Below, piece after piece: positions 44,330-49,646 of a DNA stretch of 49,646 nt. The notes beneath the pieces are model-generated. The model did no database searches. It was not told where the DNA came from and worked only from the letters and a program-made list of their open reading frames with translations. The first letter of the stretch is position 1, and each line of letters opens with the position of its first letter. This DNA comes from Anaerovorax odorimutans (lineage in GTDB: Bacteria > Bacillota > Clostridia > Peptostreptococcales > JAAYPU01): the NCBI GenBank assembly GCA_016841185.1, contig JAENZQ010000027.1:1-49646 (forward strand), given 5' to 3'. A program made the position numbers and the translations under genes.

Positions 44330-45445
44330 TTAATACTCCCAGTCTCTGATCTTTTCCTGCCCAAGTTTTTCAAGCTCGTTGAAATAGAAATCTGCCATTT
44401 CTCCGGCAGGATAGCCCATTTCTTCTAACTCTCCGATAAATTTTCCAAGTGAATTCGGTATTTTATTTGCCCATTCTTTCTGCTCTTCAACACTCAGCTG
44501 ATTCAGGGTTGCACCTTCAGACAGAGCCTTTTCAATAGCAGCATCATAAGTATTCATAACATACTCCGGAGATGTCTCGGTATAATTCTTCGCAGCTTCA
44601 ACAATGATCTCCTGTACTTCAGGCGGAAGTTTTGCATAAGAATCTTTGTTCATGATGAGTGCATTGGCAGGAAAGGCACCAAAGCTGGCATCAAGAATAT
44701 AAGGAGCTACTTCATGAACCTTCAGATTAATCGTTGAAACAGATGGCTGGATACCGACCTGATAAACGCCTGTCTGCAGACTTGTAAACATCTCCATCAG
44801 ATTCGATTGTACAGTTGCACATCCGCTGCCTTCTACCCACGTCAGGTTAGCACCTACTGCACCCACTTTGTATCCATCCAGATCATTTATGGAATTTATT
44901 TCATATGTAGAAAACATATTATAGGGTTCTGTAAATGCAATACCTAAGTACATAGAATTATATTCTTCAAAAATTTCAGTAAATTGTGGATATTCTTCAA
45001 ACAATGCTGTTAATGCCTGAGCTCCTAATTCTGCATCAGGAGATGCAAAAGGCATATAATAGAACATGTTCAACAGTTTCAATTTGGCAGGCTCTAACGG
45101 AAGAACCGTAATACCCATATCACAGATACCGGATTCTATTCCTTCCAATGCCTCTCCAAGTTTTAACATGGATCCGCTGAATCCTTTAATCCATTCAATC
45201 TCATAATCCGTATTCTCACTTACTTTTTGTGAAACTTCTCCGCAGAATGATTCGGATAAATAAGTGATCCATGGAGCAGTTTCAGGCTGGCCTCCGCTTA
45301 TTCGAAGCGTAATAGTTTCTTTTTCATTCGATGACGGATCTTCCGATGGTGTATCTGTACCGCCGCCGCAACCGGCCAGTAGCATCATTGCCACCATAAC
45401 ACAACTGATTAGTGCCAAAGTCTTACGAAACTTCTTTGATTTCAT
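44330..45445 (-). CDS. dctP: TRAP transporter substrate-binding lipoprotein (DctP), system 2
   Basis: The 371 residues begin with a lipoprotein signal peptide and a LLAGC lipobox, Cys26. DctP motifs follow: TLRISGGQPETAPW, the DLDGYKVGAVGANLTWVEG hinge and a LQTGVYQVGIQPS helix. The hinge arginine of typical DctP proteins is replaced by glycine (KVG). It shares stretches with DctP1, such as ANLxWxEGxG and the RDWE ending, so both belong to one atypical subgroup. The gene starts with AGGAGGG and is preceded by a long leader containing the duplicated element. Confidence 0.92.
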   Translation of the reverse strand: MKSKKFRKTLALISCVMVAMMLLAGCGGGTDTPSEDPSSNEKETITLRISGGQPETAPWITYLSESFCGEVSQKVSENTDYEIEWIKGFSGSMLKLGEALEGIESGICDMGITVLPLEPAKLKLLNMFYYMPFASPDAELGAQALTALFEEYPQFTEIFEEYNSMYLGIAFTEPYNMFSTYEINSINDLDGYKVGAVGANLTWVEGSGCATVQSNLMEMFTSLQTGVYQVGIQPSVSTINLKVHEVAPYILDASFGAFPANALIMNKDSYAKLPPEVQEIIVEAAKNYTETSPEYVMNTYDAAIEKALSEGATLNQLSVEEQKEWANKIPNSLGKFIGELEEMGYPAGEMADFYFNELEKLGQEKIRDWEY

Positions 45446-45547
45446 GATTTCCCTCCTATTTTTTTAACATTTATATATAAACCATCCTTAAAGAACAGTC
45501 TATAACAAATTTAAATTCGTTAGATTCCAACAGCGCAGTTTAATTAA

Positions 45548-45563
45548 TTGTCTGACTACATTT
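45548..45563. repeat. Left arm of 16-bp inverted repeat upstream of dctP2
   Basis: TTGTCTGACTACATTT lies at 45548-45563. Its exact reverse complement lies at 45667-45682, 103 bases further upstream of dctP2. The core TTGTCTGAC resembles operator half-sites of FadR-type GntR regulators, and no such gene is in this window. Two binding sites flanking a promoter, allowing looping, are one possibility. Confidence 0.7.
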
Positions 45564-45666
45564 ATAAACAATTAAAGGTTGACAATAAAGGCGATTATTT
45601 TTGTAGTAAAAATTACATTATTTCTTTAGTAATTATTTTCTCCAATGCAAGTTCAGAATATTTTAA

Positions 45667-45682
45667 AAATGTAGTCAGACAA
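45667..45682. repeat. Right arm of 16-bp inverted repeat upstream of dctP2
   Basis: AAATGTAGTCAGACAA is the exact reverse complement of 45548-45563. It lies 18 bases from copy 2 of the 19-bp palindrome. The DNA between the arms is AT-rich and contains no reading frame. Confidence 0.7.
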
Positions 45683-45699
45683 ATTTTAAAAATTATTAG

Positions 45700-45893
45700 C
45701 TGTTCTATATTATAGAACAGCGTTTGTATTTTTGTATTTTAACTTTATCATACTTGTAGAAAAATGTCATTAACTTTTTTAAAAAAAATCAAAAAAATAA
45801 TTAATGGCATTTGCTCATAAATCCACTGATTTCAACCCTTTTCACAAGGTATACTTCGATAATAAGGAAAAATGTTACAGACAAATATGTATC
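45700..45893. repeat. Duplicated leader element, copy A (near dctP2)
   Basis: About 190 bases are repeated in the same orientation at 46153-46351 with mostly point differences. The first 21 bases are the extended palindrome CTGTTCTATATTATAGAACAG (45700-45720). The minus strand of the unit contains a -10-like TATGATAAAG about 30 bases before the palindrome. Transcription would then pass through the palindrome toward dctP2. No gene is encoded. Confidence 0.85.
45701..45719. promoter_or_regulatory. 19-bp palindrome, copy 2 (candidate IclR operator of dctP2QM)
   Basis: This is identical to 42204-42222 and is extended here by one more paired base on each side. It lies 255 bases upstream of dctP2, just downstream of a possible -10 box, a position suited to repression. 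Confidence 0.7.
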
Positions 45894-46003
45894 AGAAACG
45901 ACACAGAAACTTTATCCCCCTACCAATATATCCTTGAGAAAATATGCCAATTTCTTTACTTGGCATATGGGACAAATTATGATTTCTCTATTACTTATGC
46001 TAT

Positions 46004-46150
46004 TAAATGCTACCATTTTTTTACTTGCAGAATATTTTACTTGTTTAAGCTTTGAAGTAAGAGATAAACTCTCCTTTCACAAATTTGGATAAATACAATT
46101 TCACTTCATTGATATCCAAAAAATTCAATTCTGCTGCAAATTTTCCTAAA
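46004..46150 (-). pseudogene. Decayed dctP 3' end with downstream hairpin remnant
   Basis: The minus strand from about 46150 to 46075 reads LGKFAAELNFLDINEVKLYLSKFVK in one frame. This matches the C-terminal VPGELAAELNSLDYPGTEIVKAYFAKLVE region of DctP1. Continuing to 46004, the DNA aligns with the dctP1-dctQ1 spacer: the AGCTT-GAAG-AAGAGATAAACTC hairpin, now imperfect, and the bases around the dctQ start (TACCATTTTT). The front of the gene is missing: copy B of the leader joins directly to the tail. This looks like a third TRAP operon removed by deletion, related to system 1. Confidence 0.7.
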
Positions 46151-46152
46151 TT

Positions 46153-46351
46153 CTGTTCTATATTATAGAACAGCGTTTGTATTTTTGTATTTTGACTTTA
46201 TCATACTTGTAGAAGAATGTCATTAACTTTTTTTAAAAAAATCAAAAAATAATTGATGGTATTTGCTCATAAGTCCACTGATTTCAACCCTTTTCACAAG
46301 CTATACTTTGTTATTAATGAAAAATCTTACAAATAATTCGACAAATATGTA
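46153..46351. repeat. Duplicated leader element, copy B (next to the dctP remnant)
   Basis: This is the direct repeat of 45700-45893. Its palindrome (46153-46173) directly adjoins the dctP remnant. The two copies share stretches such as CATACTTGTAGAA, TTTGCTCATAA and CCACTGATTTCAACCC. Small differences suggest a moderately old duplication. Confidence 0.85.
46154..46172. promoter_or_regulatory. 19-bp palindrome, copy 3 (candidate IclR operator)
   Basis: Identical to the other two copies and kept perfectly even though the gene it once controlled has decayed. It is extended to 21 bp, as at 45700-45720. Confidence 0.65.
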
Positions 46352-46352
46352 T

Positions 46353-46383
46353 AAAAAAAAGACATCAGAATTTATCTGATGCC
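46353..46383 (-). terminator. Terminator downstream of the AraC-type gene
   Basis: On the minus strand GGCATCAG-ATAAATT-CTGATGTC (46361-46383) is followed by eight T. It separates the regulator genes from the catabolic island. Confidence 0.85.
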
Positions 46384-46408
46384 TAAATTTTATAATTGTT
46401 TGTATATT

Positions 46409-46723
46409 CTAATCTTTCTTTTTTAAAGCATATGAACCAATCCAGACAATAGATGTCATCATCTTTACTTTCCATTCTTTCTTTTGCTTTCCCTCAGGAG
46501 CCTGCAGGCGGAACAATTCCGTCATCTTCGGGCCTTCAATCAACAGGTGTCGTAACACCATCTTATGAAGTCGGACGCAATCAACCAACTTAAGATGTAT
46601 TGATTACTCTTGTCCTAAGGTCAATCGACTAATAATTGCTTGGTGAGAGTTTTCGATGATAACCGTATCAATCTGTCCTTGGTTTTCTTCTTTCACCTGT
46701 GAGAAAATCCGGAGTATGCTCAT
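46409..46723 (-). pseudogene. Interrupted ORF, possible recombinase remnant
   Basis: A frame opens with ATG at 46723, eight bases after the AraC gene stop, and reads 39 residues to TAA at 46604-46606. The same frame then continues for 65 more residues to TAG at 46409. The part IDTVIIENSHQAIISR resembles the VVENTHEPIISRE segment of serine recombinases, but only over a short stretch. The second part (LHKMVLRHLLIEGPKMTELF) is not recognised. There is no ribosome site. It may be a decayed gene or simply chance open frame. Confidence 0.3.
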
Positions 46724-46731
46724 TTAGTCAG

Positions 46732-47589
46732 TTACTTCATTTTGACGGGAATCCATATCTCGCTATAGTATTTTTCATCCTGCGTCCCTTTTGGATACTC
46801 GGCAGGATCGCTGTACATTTCAATATTGCAGCCCGTCGCAATCTCATAGTCTTTGCAGTTTGGCAGCCATTCCGAAAAAATCTTTTTGTTTACATCCTGC
46901 AAGGACTGGGGCATTGCACCTTTACAGGCAAAAACAGCCCAGGTATGTGCGGGAATAACCTTTGTTACAAACCCTTCCGGTATTTCTATTGCTGGATTGT
47001 AATTATCTGCAATCAGATACTCAAATTCGTCTGATCCCATACTTTCGTCAATGTTAACCCCATACATCCCGCATACGACTCTTTCTTTTCCTATCTGATG
47101 AAGCTCCGACCAAAACTCAGGGATTTCTGTTTTCGCACTATCATACTTGAATATTTTGGACGCTCCCATAATAGTAAATGAGTCTTTTTCAACAATTTTG
47201 TAATCCATAACATAACCGCCTCCCAATGTGAATTTGATTTTCAGCGGAGCAAAAGACTTAATCATTGCTCCGTCTTTTCGAACAGCAGTCGGTGTGACAC
47301 CATGAAAACGAGTAAATGCTTTTGTAAAACTATCCGGTGATCCGTAACCATATTTAAGTGCAATATCAATAATTTTGCTGTCAGTAGCAACAAGCTCACT
47401 GCCGGCAAGAGTAAGCCTGCGTTGCCTGATATATTCTCCAACCGTAAAACCACAAAGCATTGCAAACCCTTTTTGGAAATAAAAAGGTGATATTAATACC
47501 TGATTTGCAATCTTTTCAATTGCTATTTCTTCGGTAATATTGTCCTCAATATAGCTAATAGCTTCACCGATGCATTCGACCCAACCCAT
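46732..47589 (-). CDS. AraC-family regulator with GyrI-like effector domain (1)
   Basis: An N-terminal AraC DNA-binding domain (about 5-105) has two helix-turn-helices, the second with IIDIALKYGYGSPDSFTKAFTRFHGVTPTAVRK. A C-terminal GyrI-like/effector-binding domain (about 125-285) follows, ending ATGCNIEMYSDPAEYPKGTQDEKYYSEIWIPVKMK. Such two-domain proteins bind small molecules, often hydrophobic cationic ones, and act as activators. The ATG at 47589 has AGGAGG 8 bases upstream, and the GTG nine bases earlier overlaps that site, so the product is 285 residues. The adjacent gene upstream encodes a similar protein. Confidence 0.9.
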   Translation of the reverse strand: MGWVECIGEAISYIEDNITEEIAIEKIANQVLISPFYFQKGFAMLCGFTVGEYIRQRRLTLAGSELVATDSKIIDIALKYGYGSPDSFTKAFTRFHGVTPTAVRKDGAMIKSFAPLKIKFTLGGGYVMDYKIVEKDSFTIMGASKIFKYDSAKTEIPEFWSELHQIGKERVVCGMYGVNIDESMGSDEFEYLIADNYNPAIEIPEGFVTKVIPAHTWAVFACKGAMPQSLQDVNKKIFSEWLPNCKDYEIATGCNIEMYSDPAEYPKGTQDEKYYSEIWIPVKMK

Positions 47590-47681
47590 GCACATCACCT
47601 CCTTGTCTGTGCTTATATTCTATTACTTTTAGAGCGGTTATTCCCGACTTGTTGTGCTATCTTTTGTCCTTAGATTATATA

Positions 47682-47705
47682 AGGCCCATTATGCTCATAA
47701 TGGGC
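47682..47705. repeat. Perfect inverted repeat between the AraC genes
   Basis: GGCCCATTATG and CATAATGGGCC arms with a two-base centre form a perfect 24-base palindrome. It has no T-run on either side, so it is more likely a binding site or structured element than a terminator. The rest of 47590-47879 shows only the AraC1 ribosome site. Confidence 0.6.
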
Positions 47706-47879
47706 CGCTCACATTGACACCAAACTATGTGTCATTAGTACAAAATAGATGTGTGATTCAGTTAACTCAAATCACGCAAATAAATCAATATTTCTGGAAA
47801 TTCTCATTATGCTCATTTGTCGAGGCTGCTGCATAAACGTTAAAGTAATAAGCAGCTTCAGAAACATTAGTTAATGTAA

Positions 47880-48848
47880 TTACAACTTACGCACCGGTCT
47901 GATATACTTCCAAAATTGCTCCGGATTATATGAAAAGTAAATTATTCTACCGGGGGAAGTATCAAAGCAGTAGCCGGTGCCTGCAAAATCAAAAGTTGAC
48001 ATTGCCTTTTCCATCTTTTCCTCCACACTACGATTTTCCTGCTCATAATCGAAGGGCCCATGTTCAAAAACAATATACTCGGCTTCGGGAACATCAATCA
48101 TAAGCATCTGTGGTGGTACTTCGCCATTATAATCAAAAGGAAGTCGTGCACCATAACACTCTGTACGTGGAATACCCCAATCGCAGAGTCTGCCGTTCGG
48201 GTCATTAATGTACGCCATAATCTGACCGCTGCCACCGTTAGATTCGCACCCATCATCGTCATCCAATTTGCCCTTTATACTATCGAGTAATCCGCAAATT
48301 GTTTCGCAGTCCTGTCCCGGAATAAGACTTTGCTTTTGCCAAAAATCCCAATACCCATTACTCTCATAGTTTTTAATGTGCAAAAATTTGTGTGCGGGAA
48401 TGGTTACAAAATAAATTTTAACATCATCTGTAGATTTCATCATCCCAATCTCTCCTAATCCTAAAAAGTAGCGATCGAAAGGGTTTATTTTTATACGAAG
48501 AACGACAGGCTTAGGCTTTTTTCGGTATTCACTTGGAGTTACACCATATGTTCCCTTAAAAGCTCTGGTAAAAGCTTCATGTGATGAAAACCCATAATCA
48601 AAAGCAATATCTAAAAGGCTTTTTTCACTATCCCGAACCTCTTTTAGTGCAAAAGCTAATTTTCTATGCCGCAGATAATCCCTAAATTGCATACCCGATA
48701 TTTCTTTGAATTTTCTCGTTGTATAAAATTCGGAATACCCCAGCCTGCGAGAAAGAAAGCGTAGTGTCAAGGCTTCATCATTATAATTTTTAATACATTT
48801 GTCAATTTCATCAACGATTATTTGAATTTGCTTCTGCCATTCGTACAT
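47880..48848 (-). CDS. AraC-family regulator with GyrI-like effector domain (2)
   Basis: The N-terminal AraC domain (about 10-110) includes LTLRFLSRRLGYSEFYTTRKFKEISGMQFRDYLRHRKL and LLDIAFDYGFSSHEAFTRAFKGTYGVTPSEYRK. A longer C-terminal effector domain (about 140-320) has acidic, tryptophan-rich stretches. I start at the ATG at 48848, because GAGGTG lies 9 bases before it. The GTG 12 bases upstream overlaps that site. This gives 322 residues. The gene is about 290 bases upstream of the other AraC gene and shares its architecture but not its sequence. The pair may be unrelated to the acid-sugar island. Confidence 0.9.
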   Translation of the reverse strand: MYEWQKQIQIIVDEIDKCIKNYNDEALTLRFLSRRLGYSEFYTTRKFKEISGMQFRDYLRHRKLAFALKEVRDSEKSLLDIAFDYGFSSHEAFTRAFKGTYGVTPSEYRKKPKPVVLRIKINPFDRYFLGLGEIGMMKSTDDVKIYFVTIPAHKFLHIKNYESNGYWDFWQKQSLIPGQDCETICGLLDSIKGKLDDDDGCESNGGSGQIMAYINDPNGRLCDWGIPRTECYGARLPFDYNGEVPPQMLMIDVPEAEYIVFEHGPFDYEQENRSVEEKMEKAMSTFDFAGTGYCFDTSPGRIIYFSYNPEQFWKYIRPVRKL

Positions 48849-49064
48849 TCGTCCGTTCACCTCGTTTCAACCACTCTACATTTATTATAAAGAAATAGAG
48901 AAATTACTGCTTGATTTTACTTGCGAAAATCAATGTTTTCCTTTTTGCCACAAGATAATATAAATAATCTGAAATTCAAATATTCTCTTGTCTGATTTTT
49001 AGTATAACATAAACAATCAGACTAAAGCAGATACATCCCGCATCCATTTTAGCCTGATAACTTA

Positions 49065-49083
49065 GGTGCGGATGAAGGGAGTC
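49065..49083. repeat. 19-bp duplicate of the tRNA-Leu 3' end
   Basis: GGTGCGGATGAAGGGAGTC is identical to 49366-49384, the 3' acceptor and T-stem of tRNA-Leu. It lies about 300 bases beyond the tRNA. This is the arrangement left by integration at a tRNA 3' end, but no integrase gene is present in the 300 bases between them. The rest of 48849-49364 contains short imperfect hairpins and no supported gene. Confidence 0.75.
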
Positions 49084-49324
49084 CCGTCTGCTTCGCTTTA
49101 GCTCGCATACTATTAAAACCTGTAGGTTTCGGTACCGGTCTCATTTCATTAAGCTGACAGTTTCGGCAACGAAATCGTAGATTTCTGCCTCATTGCGTTT
49201 AGCTTACATCAAAATCAAAGATTTTGTGTTAAGGCATAAAAAAAAGCGATCAGCACTTTTTCTTAACGCTTGCCGCCCTCTCGGGTTCTCCTTCCTTCAT
49301 CCATTATTCAGGATCAAAAATAAA

Positions 49325-49355
49325 AAAATCACTGGATTTATTTACCCAATGATTC
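49325..49355 (-). terminator. Terminator after the tRNA genes
   Basis: The minus strand reads AATCATTGGGTAA, loop, then ATCCAGTGATT and seven T. It lies shortly after tRNA-Leu and would end the rRNA-tRNA transcript. Confidence 0.75.
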
Positions 49356-49364
49356 TTTTTATTT

Positions 49365-49448
49365 TGGTGCGGATGAAGGGAGTCGAACCCCCACGCCGAA
49401 GGCGCTAGATCCTAAGTCTAGTGCGTCTGCCAGTTCCGCCACATCCGC
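49365..49448 (-). tRNA. tRNA-Leu (anticodon UAG)
   Basis: Reading the minus strand from 49448, the acceptor GCGGATG pairs with CATCCGC and ends ACCA, so the CCA end is encoded. The anticodon loop CTTAGGA gives UAG, which reads CUA leucine codons. A long variable arm (GCGCCTTCGGCGT) marks it as a class II tRNA. It follows tRNA-Glu by five bases and is probably co-transcribed with the rRNA operon. Confidence 0.97.
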
Positions 49449-49453
49449 ATATC

Positions 49454-49528
49454 TGGTGACCCTACCGGGGATCGAACCCGGGTTACCGCCGTGAAAGGGC
49501 GGTGTCTTAACCGCTTGACCATAGGGCC
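49454..49528 (-). tRNA. tRNA-Glu (anticodon UUC)
   Basis: The minus strand folds into a cloverleaf with acceptor GGCCCTA paired with TAGGGTC and an encoded CCA. The anticodon loop CTTTCAC gives UUC, and the T-loop reads GGTTCGATCC. It lies between 5S rRNA and tRNA-Leu. Confidence 0.97.
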
Positions 49529-49593
49529 TTATACAAATAATAATCCAGAGACTTTTCGACATTTATATGCCGAAAAGTCATCTGGAAAATCCA

Positions 49594-49646
49594 AACCAGC
49601 GACGACTTACTCTTCCGGGCGGTCTCCCGCCAAGTACCATCAGCGC
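49594..49646 (-). rRNA. 5S ribosomal RNA, 3' part
   Basis: The minus strand at the right edge reads GCGCTGATGGTACTTGGCGGGAGACCGCCC and then GTAAGTCGTCGCTGG, the conserved second half of bacterial 5S rRNA. The 5' part lies outside the window, as does any 16S-23S sequence. The exact 3' end is estimated. Confidence 0.9.

Noticed and set aside
45804-46055. Plus-strand ORF of 83 residues between the duplicated elements
   Set aside because: It spans the repeat and the dctP remnant, lacks a ribosome site and has the composition of AT-rich noncoding DNA. The repeat copy B does not keep the frame.
47682-47705. Terminator of the second AraC gene
   Set aside because: The hairpin is perfect but no run of T follows on either strand.
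49083-49365. A small mobile element between the tRNA-Leu repeats
   Set aside because: About 280 bases with no ORF, no terminal inverted repeats and no recombinase. Only the duplicated attachment-like sequence is supported.

Overview
The window looks like chromosomal DNA from a low-GC anaerobic Firmicute of the class Clostridia. Evidence for this is the AT-rich intergenic DNA, strong AGGAGG ribosome sites, a T-box leader, an ANTAR regulator beside glnA, an aspS-gatCAB operon, TRAP transporters and [4Fe-4S] enzymes. The genus cannot be named from sequence reading alone. Every gene I can support lies on the minus strand, so transcription runs from right to left.

The left part (1-17,100) is a nitrogen and amidation block. 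After a truncated secreted protein come malic enzyme, glutamate synthase (gltB-gltD), glnA followed by an ANTAR-domain regulator, amt-glnK, and an aspS-gatC-gatA-gatB operon behind a T-box. Three transcripts here start with recognisable sigma-A promoters. glnA has one, and amt has two in tandem, leader hairpins with an A1/G4 hexaloop that overlap intrinsic terminators. The neighbouring ANTAR protein is the obvious antiterminator. gltB has a consensus promoter but no such hairpin. The T-box specifier loop reads GAAC, so GAA (Glu) and AAC (Asn) codons overlap.

The middle (17,100-27,450) holds ordinary genes: an EamA exporter, a class III aminotransferase, a U32 peptidase, two flavoproteins, a PAS-GGDEF-HD-GYP protein and a ROK kinase.

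The most interesting part (27,450-46,350) is an 18-kb catabolic island of sixteen co-directional genes. It contains two complete TRAP transporters, a UlaG-like lactonase, a beta-hydroxyacid dehydrogenase, an unrecognised 275-residue protein, an HpaI-type aldolase, two different IlvD/Edd dehydratases, acetaldehyde dehydrogenase (MhpF) with 4-hydroxy-2-oxovalerate aldolase (MhpE), a DUF1537 acid-sugar kinase and an IclR regulator. No aromatic ring-cleavage genes are present. My reading is that an imported lactone or deoxy-sugar acid is opened, dehydrated to a 2-keto-3-deoxy acid and cleaved to pyruvate plus an aldehyde. A 5-deoxypentonate would give exactly the MhpE substrate. An identical 19-bp palindrome occurs three times in the island and is a candidate IclR operator. 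One copy sits in a duplicated leader next to the decayed tail of a third dctP.

The right end (46,350-49,646) has a degenerate ORF, two AraC-type regulators with effector-binding tails, a 19-bp duplication of a tRNA-Leu 3' end, tRNA-Leu(UAG), tRNA-Glu(UUC) and the 3' part of a 5S rRNA.
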